The notes under the pieces are model-generated. The model did no database searches, was not told the DNA's origin, and saw nothing but the letters and a program-made list of their open reading frames with translations. This document shows positions 25,038 to 33,344 of a stretch of DNA of 64,000 nt, one piece after another. The stretch comes from Caldatribacterium sp964426875 (GTDB lineage Bacteria; Atribacterota; Atribacteria; Atribacterales; Caldatribacteriaceae). The position numbers were made by a program, and so were the translations under genes. Numbering within the stretch: the first letter of the stretch is position 1; each line of letters begins with the position of its first letter. The stretch is from positions 1 through 64,000 of the forward strand of contig CAYRSB010000002.1 in assembly GCA_964426875.1 (NCBI GenBank), in the 5' to 3' direction.

Positions 25038-25709
25038 TTACAAGAATCGAATGAAAAGGGGAACGCAGGCCAAGGAGGGAAGAAAGTTGGCAACCTTGAC
25101 TTTCTTGAGGTTAAGGAGGTTTAGGGCAATGCCTAAAATGAGTACTCCGCCGGTAGCGGTCATTTCTTGCACCAGGAGAGGAGAGAGAAAGGGGGCGAGG
25201 AATTGGGCAAGAAGGGTGATACCCCCCTGAACGCAGAGAATGGAAAAGGCCGAGAAGGGGACTCCCATCCCCAGGCTTGAGGCTAAGGCTACGGAGGCCG
25301 TTCCATCAAGAAGTGACTTGGTATAAAGGATTTGGGGGACCTTTCCCAAGCCGTCTTCGAGGGAACCCATGATGGTCATAGGACCGATGCAGTACAAAAG
25401 CGTGGCGGTAAGGAATCCGGGGGCAAAGGTATTGGCCTCGGCCTTGAGGCGCTGCTCGATTTTCTCCGAAAAGGATTGAAGCCGCCCTTCAAGCTGCAAA
25501 AGTTCTCCAATCGCTCCGCCCACGACGATGCTAAAAAGGAGGGCTAAAAATTTCTCTCCTTTGAGGGTCATACTGAGCCCAAGTGGTATGCATACAAGAC
25601 CCAAGGCCTGCATAAGGATTTCCTGAAGACGTTTCGGAAATTTTCGACGCAAGAAAAGGCCGAGAAGGCCTCCTAAAACGACTGCCAGGGCATTAAATAT
25701 TGTCCCCGT
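25038..25709 (-). CDS. DUF554 family membrane protein with apparent ACG start
   Basis: The product has six or seven hydrophobic segments and family-typical stretches (LLYCIGPMTIMGSLEDGL, YTKSLLDGTASVALAS). Homologs begin close to GTIxNALAxxxGGLLGL. Here that sequence is encoded upstream of the first standard start (TTG 25652), in frame with ACG 25709. No ATG, GTG or TTG occurs between ACG and the upstream stop. AGGAGG at 25719-25724 sits nine bases before this ACG. I therefore call a 223-residue protein starting at ACG; starting at TTG 25652 would remove most of the first membrane segment. The gene overlaps the upstream AI-2E-type gene by 17 bp. Confidence 0.75.
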   Translation of the reverse strand, partial: TGTIFNALAVVLGGLLGLFLRRKFPKRLQEILMQALGLVCIPLGLSMTLKGEKFLALLFSIVVGGAIGELLQLEGRLQSFSEKIEQRLKAEANTFAPGFLTATLLYCIGPMTIMGSLEDGLGKVPQILYTKSLLDGTASVALASSLGMGVPFSAFSILCVQGGITLLAQFLAPFLSPLLVQEMTATGGVLILGIALNLLNLKKVKVANFLPSLACVPLFIRFL

Positions 25710-26769
25710 AAGTTTTCTCCTCCTTTCTGCGCCGATAAAGGAGTATGCCTTTCAGGACCCCCGCGACCGGAATGGCAGCAATGACTCCCAGAGCACCAAA
25801 GAGCTTTCCTCCCACAAGGAGAGCAAAGAGCACTGTCACGGGATGCAAACCTATTTCTTTCCCCATGACCCGTGGGACGACCACGATACCCTCCACGAAG
25901 TTCACCCCTCCAAAGAGAGCCAAGACTCCCACCACGTGCCACACCGACTTGGTACTGGCAAAAAGCAATGCCGGAATTGCTCCTACAATTGGGCCAAGAT
26001 AGGGAACGACGTCGGCAATCCCAGCAATGATACCAATGATAAGAGGAAACTCGATTCTCATGAGAAGAAGACCCACGGTTACAACTGCTCCCACAAAAAG
26101 AGAAAGGACTAGTCTTCCTCGTATAAATCCCCCTACCACCCGGTCTATACTCCGCAGAAGTCCCACGTATTCCTTTCTTTGAGGAACAGGAAAAAGACTT
26201 ATCAGTGTGCGGCGAATTTTGGTAGCATCGACCATGAAATAGTAAAGGGCGAAAGGCGTCACTACAAAGCCCAGAAAGAGGACGTTCATGAAGAGAGAAA
26301 GGAGATTCACAATATTACGGAAGAAGCCCTGCAGATAGTTTTCAAGGTTTCCCGAGAGGTTGCGCAGGAATTCTTCAACGGATTGGGCAAGGTGAAGTTC
26401 CGGATATTTGGCATCGATGGCCCAGGCGACCTCAAGGATTTTACTGATGAATTCCTCAATGTAGCGGGGGGCTGAAGCGGTCAAGGCTTTAAGCTGAGAC
26501 AAAGCTTCAGGGATAACGAGGAAGAAGAGGAAGCCAAAGAAGAGGAGAAGCGCCAAAAACACAAGGAAGACTGAAAGCTTCCAAGATAGCCCTTTTTTCG
26601 AGAGGAATCGTGCCACTGGAGTAAGAGCATAAGCCAGAAGTCCCCCTAAGACAAAAGGGGTAAGAACATCTCGCAAGAGATATGTAAGGTAGAGTACGAG
26701 GGCGAGGATGACAAGATAGTAGAACTTTTTGAGGATTACTGGTAGTTTTTCCTCTTGTCCTTTGTTCAA
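25693..26769 (-). CDS. AI-2E family transporter (PerM-like)
   Basis: This 358-residue membrane protein has the family layout: two N-terminal hydrophobic hairpins, a central soluble segment (about residues 95-160), and four or five C-terminal membrane segments with GFIRGRLVLSLFVGAVV, PYLGPIVGAIPALLFA and PRVMGKEIGLHPVTVLFALLVGGKLFG. Members export small solutes or act as Na+/H+ antiporters; the AI-2 link is historical. The start is TTG 26769. It is divergent from the glycosyltransferase, the two sharing a 72-bp control region, and overlaps the DUF554 gene. Confidence 0.85.
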   Translation of the reverse strand: MNKGQEEKLPVILKKFYYLVILALVLYLTYLLRDVLTPFVLGGLLAYALTPVARFLSKKGLSWKLSVFLVFLALLLFFGFLFFLVIPEALSQLKALTASAPRYIEEFISKILEVAWAIDAKYPELHLAQSVEEFLRNLSGNLENYLQGFFRNIVNLLSLFMNVLFLGFVVTPFALYYFMVDATKIRRTLISLFPVPQRKEYVGLLRSIDRVVGGFIRGRLVLSLFVGAVVTVGLLLMRIEFPLIIGIIAGIADVVPYLGPIVGAIPALLFASTKSVWHVVGVLALFGGVNFVEGIVVVPRVMGKEIGLHPVTVLFALLVGGKLFGALGVIAAIPVAGVLKGILLYRRRKEEKTYGDNI

Positions 26770-26796
26770 CGTACTTTCCCTTTCCGGCTTTTCATG

Positions 26797-26802
26797 TATA
26801 AT
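26797..26802 (+). promoter_or_regulatory. Likely -10 element of the glycosyltransferase gene
   Basis: TATAAT at 26797-26802 lies 40 bp before ATG 26842 in the spacer between divergent genes. The -35 region is weak. Confidence 0.45.
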
Positions 26803-26841
26803 ATTCTAAGGCTTTGGTACCACATTGCAAGAGAGAAACCA

Positions 26842-27561
26842 ATGCTTGAAGGCCAAATCCTTACTGTTCTTGTTCCAGCTTACAACGAGGCTCCAAGGAT
26901 TTCGAAAGTCCTTGAAGTGGTTTGCGCGGCGGACTTTGTCGATAATGTGGTTGTCATCGATGACGGCTCGCAAGACGATACTGCTTTGGTGGCGAGACGC
27001 TTTCCGGTAGAGCTCATCCACCACCAGAAAAACCTGGGAAAGGGAAGGGCCTTGATTTCCGGCATCCGTAAGAAGAGAAACAGTGACCTTTACCTCTTTC
27101 TCGACGCCGATCTCATACACCTTCAGAGGGAACACCTTCTTGCCCTTTTAGAGCCCCTTTTACGATATCCCTTTCTTGATATGACTATCGGGGTTTTCAA
27201 GGGAGGACGGGAGTCGAGTGATCTTGCCCAGAGATTTTTCCCCATCCTCAACGGGCAGCGGGCAGTAAGGGGCAGGTGGATTCGGAGTCTTCCTGATTTT
27301 TCTTGGACCCGCTTTGGAGTAGAAGTCTTTCTCACAAAGTTCGCCCATGACTCTGCTGCCAACGTCGAAATGGTCCCTCTGTGGGGACTCTCTCACTACC
27401 ATAAGGAGGAAAAGTACGGTCCCTTTTTAGGATTGTACCGTCGGATAAAGATGTACGTTGAAATCTTCATCACCTATCTTTTCTATGAGGGTCGTATCCG
27501 CAGAAGCCCCAAGATTGTGGAGGAAGAGGAGGAGAAAAGCCTATGCCGGAGTGTACCCTGA
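26842..27561 (+). CDS. Family 2 glycosyltransferase
   Basis: The 239-residue protein has a GT-A fold of family 2: TVLVPAYNEAPRISKVLEVV, VVIDDGSQDDT, NLGKGRALISGI and the metal-binding FLDADLI. A long helical, basic C-terminus without clear membrane segments ends the protein. It would transfer a nucleotide-activated sugar; the acceptor is unknown. ATG 26842 is preferred over an upstream start at 26755, because the latter would read through the promoter. The end overlaps the small Cys-rich gene by 19 bp. Confidence 0.85.
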   Translation: MLEGQILTVLVPAYNEAPRISKVLEVVCAADFVDNVVVIDDGSQDDTALVARRFPVELIHHQKNLGKGRALISGIRKKRNSDLYLFLDADLIHLQREHLLALLEPLLRYPFLDMTIGVFKGGRESSDLAQRFFPILNGQRAVRGRWIRSLPDFSWTRFGVEVFLTKFAHDSAANVEMVPLWGLSHYHKEEKYGPFLGLYRRIKMYVEIFITYLFYEGRIRRSPKIVEEEEEKSLCRSVP

Positions 27562-27743
27562 GGGCCAATCTTTCACGGTGTACTTGTACCTATCTTTCCT
27601 GTGAGAGGCGGGGGAAGTGCTGCGAGTGCGTGGCCTATCACCGAGCCCACGGTGAAATCCCCGGGTGTTTCTTCCCTTCCGATGTGGAACGCACTTATGA
27701 TCGTTCCATTCGATGCCTTGTGGAAGCATATCGGGGAAGGTGA
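27543..27743 (+). CDS. Small cysteine-rich protein, DUF6485-like
   Basis: This 66-residue protein has ten cysteines, arranged as in a small family of anaerobe proteins: CTCTYLSCERRGKCCECVAYHR and then GEIPGCFF. The cysteines suggest binding of Zn or an Fe-S cluster; no function is established. ATG 27543 lies inside the end of the glycosyltransferase gene. The downstream cyclase frame begins close to its stop. Confidence 0.8.
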   Translation: MPECTLRANLSRCTCTYLSCERRGKCCECVAYHRAHGEIPGCFFPSDVERTYDRSIRCLVEAYRGR

Positions 27744-27762
27744 GGGCTTAACCCTGACTTTT

Positions 27763-28350
27763 GTGGACCTCTCCCGAGCTCTTTCTCCAGGGGAGGTCAC
27801 GTATCCTGGAGATCCTCCTTTTTGTGTTCTTCCCTGGCATGTTCACGAGGTCCACGGTGTTGCCACAAGGGCTCTGTTTCTCTCAGAACATACCGGAACC
27901 CATGTGGATGTCCCCCTCCACTTTTTTCCTGGAGGAGAAGGGGTGGAGAAAATACCCCTTGAGCGGTTCTGTGGTTGGGTTCGGGCCTTTGGGGGAAAGA
28001 ATTCTTTTGCTCTGGAGGATCTCAAAGCCTCTCCCCCGGAAGAGGAAGAAATTGTTCTCTTCGCCGGGGAGAGTTCTTTACAGGAAGAAACCGCTCGTTT
28101 TCTCGTGGGATGTCGGATTAAAGGGATAGGGATAGAAAAAGCAAGTATCGATAACTTCCCTTTCCCCCTTCACCGTCTCTTTCTTGAAAAGGGTATCCTC
28201 ATTTATGAAAATCTCAGGAATGTCAAAGACCTTATTGGGAAAAAGGCTTTCTTCCTTGGCTTTCCTCTAAAGATTCTTTCTGGAACTGCCTCTCCAGTAC
28301 GAGCGGTGGCCGTCATTTTTTCCCAGAAAGGTGCGAACGAGCTTGTTTGA
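27763..28350 (+). CDS. Cyclase family protein (kynurenine formamidase-like)
   Basis: This about 195-residue protein has the family opening VDLSRALSPGEVTYPGDPP and the metal motif HTGTHVDVPLHF (HxGTHxDxPxH). The central part contains GIGIEKASIDNF. Members are Mn/Zn amidohydrolases, including bacterial kynurenine formamidase and isatin hydrolase. No tryptophan genes are nearby, so the substrate is open. GTG 27763 is the first standard start after the upstream gene. CTG 27754 has better spacing to GGTGAGGG and may be the real start. The 3' end overlaps the convergent TPR gene by 38 bp. Confidence 0.8.
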   Translation: MDLSRALSPGEVTYPGDPPFCVLPWHVHEVHGVATRALFLSEHTGTHVDVPLHFFPGGEGVEKIPLERFCGWVRAFGGKNSFALEDLKASPPEEEEIVLFAGESSLQEETARFLVGCRIKGIGIEKASIDNFPFPLHRLFLEKGILIYENLRNVKDLIGKKAFFLGFPLKILSGTASPVRAVAVIFSQKGANELV

Positions 28351-28957
28351 GCCAGTATTGCCCTAAGGAGTCATCGGGACGAAGGGTCAGGTACTTTTCA
28401 AGGGCCCAAACGGCGTTGTGGTAGTCACCGGTGCGGAGAGAAGCAATTCCGAGCCAATAGTAGGCTCTGTCGAATTTTATATTGGCCTCGATGGCCTTTT
28501 TGAAGTACTCTATGGCGTCATACGCTTCTCCCTTTTCCAGCGCCACAATACCTTTTTCGTAGTTCTCCCAGGCATCTTTACCGTATTGCTTCCAGTTTTT
28601 AACTTTCTTCAAGAAATACTGTGCCTGGGTATTCTCAGGCTCAAGCTGTACCACCTTTTCCCAGGCCCAGGCGGCTTCATCATACATTCCCTCTTCCTGA
28701 TATGTGCGGGCAAGCCAAGTCCAGGCTTTGGTGAAATTTGGTTTGGTGGTGACTGCTTCCACGAAGAATTGAATAGCCTCTTCTTTTCTCCCTGCCTGAT
28801 AGAGGTTGTATCCTTGGTCGAACATCACCTGAGCGTATCCCTCTGCAGGGACGTCAATGCTATATGTGGAAGGGGGAAGGACTTCTCCATCTCCCCAGCT
28901 TGCGCTGGCACAAAGAAGCACAAGACTAAAAACTGCAAGGAAAGCAAGACGCGTCAC
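28313..28957 (-). CDS. Exported TPR-repeat protein
   Basis: The 214-residue protein has a signal peptide (residues 1-22, ending ASASWG). Four to five TPR units follow, for example YNLYQAGRKEEAIQFFVEA, AWTWLARTYQEEGMYDEAA and GIVALEKGEAYDAIEYFKKA. TPRs scaffold protein contacts, here probably in the periplasm or on the outer face of the membrane. GTG 28957 is preceded by GGAGGG. A TACAAT -10 lies upstream at 28987-28992 (minus strand). The gene converges with the cyclase gene, 38 bp overlapping. Confidence 0.82.
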   Translation of the reverse strand: MTRLAFLAVFSLVLLCASASWGDGEVLPPSTYSIDVPAEGYAQVMFDQGYNLYQAGRKEEAIQFFVEAVTTKPNFTKAWTWLARTYQEEGMYDEAAWAWEKVVQLEPENTQAQYFLKKVKNWKQYGKDAWENYEKGIVALEKGEAYDAIEYFKKAIEANIKFDRAYYWLGIASLRTGDYHNAVWALEKYLTLRPDDSLGQYWLKQARSHLSGKK

Positions 28958-29022
28958 AATTCATCCCTCCTTCGATTTTTTACTATTGTACCACAGGGAT
29001 CTTAAAGGCATTTTGTCCTCTT

Positions 29023-29400
29023 TCAGAACCCCAGTGGCAGGTACCCCCACAGTATCGTTGGGAAAGGGGTATTTTTCTTCGAAGGGGTCAGTGAGACCTT
29101 CTCCGGTAAAAGGAGGAGAAAAAGGTCTATGTTCACTACGGCTGACTCGGTGTTTTCGGCAATCTTTGTGGCATCACCCTTGCCACCGGCTCCATTTTCC
29201 AAAAAGACTTCCTTCTCGTCTTAATAGACAGCCTTGCCCTTTTCAGGGGGGTCAAGAGAAGTCTCGTTGAGGGGGCACGCCAAATCCGAAGTGTAGGTCA
29301 GAAGAAGGCTTTTTCCACTGACTGAGGGTTGTCTTTCCACAAAGAAGATGAGTCCTCTCGTATAAGGGAATAATGGGAGAAGGCTCAAGATCGGTGACGT
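29023..29400 (-). pseudogene. Possible decayed coding remnant
   Basis: On the minus strand two frames read like protein. One runs MRYVTDLEPSPIIPLYER (about 29405-29345). The other follows with GLIFFVERQPSVSGKSLLL, LACPLNETSLDPPEKGKAVY, an in-frame TAA, then DEKEVFLENGAGGKGDATK. Joined, they suggest a protein broken by one frameshift and one stop near the scaffold gap. I cannot name the family, and the reading may be chance. Confidence 0.3.
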
Positions 29401-29406
29401 ACCTCA

Positions 29407-29616
29407 TCGTGTACTCTCTCGATGTTTATTGGTGACGTCGGTCACAGGCTTCTTTTCTAAGNNNNNNNNNNNNNNNNNNNNNNNNNNNNNNNNNNNNNNN
29501 NNNNNNNNNNNNNNNNNNNNNNNNNNNNNNNNNNNNNNNNNNNNNNNNNNNNNNNNNNNNNTCGTGTACTCTCTCGATGTTTATTGGTGACGTCGGTCAC
29601 AGGCTTCTTTTCTAAG
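29407..29616. other. Scaffold gap of 100 Ns between two identical 55-bp ends
   Basis: Positions 29407-29461 and 29562-29616 are the same 55 bases, one on each side of the Ns at 29462-29561. Identical contig ends of a fixed length are what de Bruijn assemblers leave when two contigs share one k-mer. The gap is therefore probably not real and the contigs should overlap by 55 bp. A true tandem repeat is the alternative. Confidence 0.9.
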
Positions 29617-30088
29617 AATCACCCTGAAGCAGTGTATGACCTTGCAGTGTGGGTGTGTCGTAGGGACAATGGGTGGGGAGAAGTGGTGTTCGAGCTTGAG
29701 TAGTCGAGCTGATCGGTCCATCCTTATGGTGTGGTCGTGGTATTCCTTCAGCCGGGTTTCCCTTAAGGCTTTCCTACTGTTTTTGGCGATGAAGTACCGG
29801 CCAGGGTGCCGGAAGGTCTCAGAGGGATTGGCAAAACCCGCTCTTTTTGTTACCCCCCTCAAGATTTTGAAGGAGACTCTTCTTCATCAACACCCCAAAA
29901 CATATGAGGTCCATCACGCTCCCCCTTGTATTGTGCTTCTTTTCAAGTTTTTAAGAAGTGGAGGGATTTAGGGTACTTCACGTGGGAATTTTGAAAAACC
30001 TTCCAGGCTCAAGAAGTGTCTTTCTTTTTCCAGAATGTTAGAATAGGTACGATTTGAGGGTGATAATCCCTTGAAAGGAGTTGCGGTC
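29617..30088. other. Gene-poor stretch
   Basis: Between the gap and the aldolase gene I see no convincing gene. Two overlapping open frames on opposite strands (plus 29636-29971, minus 29581-29862) have poor ribosome sites and no recognisable motif. Low-complexity, T-rich sequence fills 29925-30060. No tRNA-like or CRISPR pattern is visible. Confidence 0.6.
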
Positions 30089-31027
30089 GTGGAGAAGTGG
30101 AGAGAAAAGCTTAAGGAATCGTCTTTACGAGATATCATGAGGTGTGCCTTTGAGCATCGCATCCTTGTTCCGGCTTTCAATGTGGCCTATCTTCCCATGG
30201 TTCCGGCCATCGTTGAAGTTCTGCGTCGGACGGAAACCTTTGCCCTGCTTGAAGTTTCCCGCCCTGACATCACTCGCTTTGGGGCCAAGAGCTTCAGAGC
30301 AGTTAAGGAGGCCTTCGATCGTTATGGTGACCTTTCTCTTTCACGTCTTCATCAGGATCATGTACCGGTCATCGACGAGGAAGGGCAACTTGTGGATTGG
30401 CGCTCCCTCATTGAGGAGGCGCTCTCTCTGGGATATCATTCCGTGATGATCGATGGTTCGCGACTTCCTCTTGAGGAGAACATTCGTGTGACCCAAGAAG
30501 TGGTGCAGCGGGCTCATGCAGAAGGAGTGTGTGTGGAAGCAGAGCTTGGAGCAGTTCTTGGACATGAGTCTGGACCTCTGCCTCCCTATGAGGAAATCTT
30601 TGCCAGTGGCAAGGGATTCACGAATTCTGACGATGCCAAGCACTTTGTCGAAGAAACCCAGGTTGACTGGCTTTCGGTGGCCATCGGTAACATCCATGGG
30701 GCTATAAGCGGAGCGGCTAAGGACGCCAAAAAGGTTGAGGCCTGCTTAAACATCAACCATTTGCAGGTGATTGTGGAGAAGACCCGTGTTCCTCTGGTAC
30801 TCCACGGGGGGTCGGGTATTCGAAAAGAATATGTTCTTCAGGCCATTCGCCATGGGATCGTAAAAATCAACGTTGGGACAGAGATTCGCCAGGCGTACGA
30901 GTGGGTTCTTCGAGAGAAGGGCAGGGTAGAAGAGGCCCAGAAAGCAGTGGCTGATAAGGTTGAAGAGCTTATCCGGGAATACTACGAAATTTCAGGTTCG
31001 GCCCGCCGGATTGCCGCGTTTCTCTGA
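30089..31027 (+). CDS. Class II fructose-bisphosphate aldolase family protein
   Basis: The 312-residue protein matches class II (Zn) ketose-bisphosphate aldolases. It has VPAFNVAYLPMVPAIVEV, the catalytic Asp and zinc His in RLHQDHVP, YHSVMIDGS, VEAELGAVLG, VAIGNIHGA (zinc His), VLHGGSGI with another zinc His, and KINVGTEIRQA. It may act on fructose- or tagatose-bisphosphate in glycolysis or sugar catabolism. GTG 30089 is used, because AAAGGAG at 30074-30080 fits it and lies inside a longer TTG-initiated frame. Confidence 0.88.
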   Translation: MEKWREKLKESSLRDIMRCAFEHRILVPAFNVAYLPMVPAIVEVLRRTETFALLEVSRPDITRFGAKSFRAVKEAFDRYGDLSLSRLHQDHVPVIDEEGQLVDWRSLIEEALSLGYHSVMIDGSRLPLEENIRVTQEVVQRAHAEGVCVEAELGAVLGHESGPLPPYEEIFASGKGFTNSDDAKHFVEETQVDWLSVAIGNIHGAISGAAKDAKKVEACLNINHLQVIVEKTRVPLVLHGGSGIRKEYVLQAIRHGIVKINVGTEIRQAYEWVLREKGRVEEAQKAVADKVEELIREYYEISGSARRIAAFL

Positions 31028-31037
31028 ATATTAAGGC

Positions 31038-32348
31038 GTGCGGGTACTTCTTATCAACCCCTGGGCATATGATTTCACAGCTTTCGATCTCTGGTACAAG
31101 CCGTTGGGGCTTTTGTACCTGGGGGCACATCTTGAGAAAGTCGGTTGTCAGGTCGTCCTTCTTGATTGTTTGAGCCGAGAGGACCCAGAGAGCCAAGCTC
31201 CTCAAAAAGAGGGTCCTCGAAGATTCAGAGAGGCAGGATGTGGAGGGTATTTCAGGAAAATTCTGCCTAAACCCGAGTTCTTTGCCTTTATTCCCCGCTA
31301 TTTTGGTCGATTTGGGATGCCCAGGGAGGTGGTGGAAAAACGCTTGAAGAGCATGGATCCTCCTGACGTGGTTTTTGTAACCTGTGGTCTCACGTACTGG
31401 TATCCTGGGGCCTTGGTGATACGGGACCTTATTCGACACTTTTTCCCTAAGGCTTTTCTCGTTCTTGGAGGAATCTATCCTGTTCTCTGTCCAGAGCATG
31501 CAAAGAAGGAGGGCTTTGATCTTGTCATCATGGCAGCGGATCCTCTGGCTGTGTGCCGAGCTCTTGAAGCGCCTCTCCACCTTGATCTTAAGGTTCGGGA
31601 CTATGAGGACTTCTTCTCTCTTCCCCCTGCCTTCCATCTCTATCCTCGGCTCCTGTACGGAGTCATTCTGACCTCTCTGGGATGCCCTTTCTCTTGTAGC
31701 TACTGTGCTTCTCGGGTTCTTGCGTCTTCCCTCTTCCGGCGTTCCTTTAGAGAAGTGGTCGAAGAAATTCGTTACCTCCATGAGCGCTTTGGGGTTTGCC
31801 ATATAGCCTTTTATGACGATGCCTTGCTCTTTCGAGCCGAGGAACATTTTTTGCCCCTGGCAGAAGCCCTTGTGCGCCTTAACCTCCCCCTCTCTTTCCA
31901 CCTTCCCAACGGTATTCACGCCCGGTACGTTACTCCTGAAGTGGCAAGACTCCTGAAAAGAGCCTGTTTTCGGACCGTGAGGCTCGGTCTTGAGACGGTT
32001 TCTTTCGAATGGCAAAGAGAAAGCGGGGGTAAGGTGACGAATCTTCTCTTTGGGGAGGCCGTGTGTAACTTGAAGGAAGCGGGATTTTCCCCGGAGGAAA
32101 TCGAAGTGTATCTTCTTTTCGGCTGGCCCCCGATGAGAGAAGAGGACGTTGTTGCTTCCTTTGAATACGTGAAAAGTCTTGGGCTTTTACCTCGCTTTGC
32201 CCTGTACTCCCCAACTCCAAAAACGAAAGACTACGAGGCTTTCTTTGCGGGAGAAAGTGAACCCCTCTGGCACAATAAAATCGCCTTTCTCTACCGTAGA
32301 GGTTGGCAGGGATTGTATGAAAAGTTGCAGGGGAAGAGGAAGTGTTAG
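31038..32348 (+). CDS. B12-binding-domain radical SAM protein
   Basis: This 436-residue protein opens with VLLINPWAYDFTAFD and KPLGLLYLGAHLEK, a B12-binding-like Rossmann domain as in the BchE/methylthiotransferase-like radical SAM group. The radical SAM motif CPFSCSYC is near residue 220, followed by FYDDALLF and RLGLETVS. The product is unknown; such enzymes methylate or rearrange unactivated carbon. GTG 31038 has a weak ribosome site, 10 bp after the aldolase stop. Confidence 0.82.
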   Translation: MRVLLINPWAYDFTAFDLWYKPLGLLYLGAHLEKVGCQVVLLDCLSREDPESQAPQKEGPRRFREAGCGGYFRKILPKPEFFAFIPRYFGRFGMPREVVEKRLKSMDPPDVVFVTCGLTYWYPGALVIRDLIRHFFPKAFLVLGGIYPVLCPEHAKKEGFDLVIMAADPLAVCRALEAPLHLDLKVRDYEDFFSLPPAFHLYPRLLYGVILTSLGCPFSCSYCASRVLASSLFRRSFREVVEEIRYLHERFGVCHIAFYDDALLFRAEEHFLPLAEALVRLNLPLSFHLPNGIHARYVTPEVARLLKRACFRTVRLGLETVSFEWQRESGGKVTNLLFGEAVCNLKEAGFSPEEIEVYLLFGWPPMREEDVVASFEYVKSLGLLPRFALYSPTPKTKDYEAFFAGESEPLWHNKIAFLYRRGWQGLYEKLQGKRKC

Positions 32349-32372
32349 ATAATGGTTGGGGAGGTGTGATGT

Positions 32373-33008
32373 ATGGAAGTGAGGTGGTTTGGGCATTCGT
32401 TCTTTCTTGTGGTTACAGAGAGTGGTAGGCGAATTGCCTTTGACCCCTTCGACCAGAGCGTAGGATACCCTATGCCCGAAGTGGAGGCTGACTTTGTTTT
32501 GGTCAGTCATGAGCATTTCGACCACAACAACGTAGCCCTGGTGCGAGGGTACAGGGAAGTGGTGCGCCATCCCGGGGGATACACCAAAGACGGTATAAAG
32601 ATTGAGGTTTTCTCCACTTTCCATGACGAAGAGGGGGGGAGAAAGAGGGGAAGAAATAATGTTTTTCGGGTAGAAGCTGACGGGATTGTCCTCGTGCATG
32701 TGGGGGATTTGGGAGTTGTTCCTCCCGAAGAAGAGCTCAACGCCTGGAAACCGGTACATCTTCTCTTTGTTCCGGTAGGGGGAGTGTATACCATTGATGC
32801 TAAGGGTGCTCAGGAACTCGTTCGTAAAATCTCTCCCTCGATTGCGGTTCCCATGCACTACAAGACGAGGTACCTTACCTTTGGTCTTAATCCAGTAGAG
32901 CACTTTTTGCGAGGCTTGGAACGGGTGAAATTTTTAAAGAGCGATGGTTTCAAGATAGCTGCAAAGAATCTTCCCTCTTTGACTGAAATATGGGTTCTTG
33001 AGATATAG
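32373..33008 (+). CDS. Metallo-beta-lactamase-fold hydrolase, UPF0173-like
   Basis: The 211-residue protein has the metal motif SHEHFDHN (HxHxDH), an early WFGHSFFLV segment, a later HVGDLG and the final PMHYKT. This layout is that of the UPF0173/UlaG-like hydrolase group, which uses two metal ions. The substrate is unknown. ATG 32373 follows GGGAGGTG. A hairpin terminator lies 28 bp after the stop. Confidence 0.85.
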   Translation: MEVRWFGHSFFLVVTESGRRIAFDPFDQSVGYPMPEVEADFVLVSHEHFDHNNVALVRGYREVVRHPGGYTKDGIKIEVFSTFHDEEGGRKRGRNNVFRVEADGIVLVHVGDLGVVPPEEELNAWKPVHLLFVPVGGVYTIDAKGAQELVRKISPSIAVPMHYKTRYLTFGLNPVEHFLRGLERVKFLKSDGFKIAAKNLPSLTEIWVLEI

Positions 33009-33036
33009 GGGGTATGATATAACACCTGTTCCTTGC

Positions 33037-33073
33037 AAAGGAGGGGAAAGGAGCCCCTCCTTTCTCTTTATTT
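33037..33073 (+). terminator. Intrinsic terminator before the hydrogenase locus
   Basis: AAAGGAGGGG (33037-33046) pairs with CCCCTCCTTT (33054-33063) around a 7-base loop and is followed by a T-rich tract. It lies between the beta-lactamase-fold gene and the [2Fe-2S] protein gene, so it ends the former or acts as a leader hairpin for the latter. Confidence 0.75.
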
Positions 33074-33089
33074 AGTGAGGAGCGTGAAG

Positions 33090-33344
33090 ATGGTCACGAT
33101 ATCTGTGTGCGTGGGAAGTTCTTGCCATCTCAAGGGGGCATACGAGATCATCCACCAGTGTGAAGCTCTCATCAAGGAGTTTGACCTGAAAGGACAAGTG
33201 CAGCTTCAGGGAACATTTTGCCTGGGAAGATGCACCGAAGAAGGGGTGACGGTTGTGGTGGATGAAGAGATTCTGAGTGGGGTGTCCCCAGGGAACTTTA
33301 AAGACTTATTCTATGAAAAGGTGGTGCGTAAGGTCAGAGGGTGA
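33090..33344 (+). CDS. [2Fe-2S] thioredoxin-like ferredoxin
   Basis: The 84-residue protein is a stand-alone thioredoxin-like [2Fe-2S] domain (NuoE/HydC C-terminal type). Cluster ligands lie in CVGSSCHLKG and FCLGRC (C-x4-C and C-x3-C). The same domain is fused to the C-terminus of HydA and the N-terminus of HydB in this window. ATG 33090 is preceded by GAGGAG. The stop overlaps the start of the sensory hydrogenase, so this protein is probably its redox partner. Confidence 0.88.
   Translation: MVTISVCVGSSCHLKGAYEIIHQCEALIKEFDLKGQVQLQGTFCLGRCTEEGVTVVVDEEILSGVSPGNFKDLFYEKVVRKVRG

Noticed and set aside
29407..29616. Two copies of a 55-bp sequence as a CRISPR or direct repeat
   Set aside because: There are only two copies, each at a contig end beside Ns, with no spacers or cas genes; an assembly overlap explains them better.
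29636..29971. Plus frame of 111 codons and the overlapping minus frame of 93 codons
   Set aside because: The two frames oppose each other, have no ribosome sites and no motif, and adjoin the assembly gap.
30969..32015. Minus-strand frame of 348 codons over the radical SAM gene
   Set aside because: It lies opposite a gene with clear radical SAM motifs; its composition is that of a reverse shadow.
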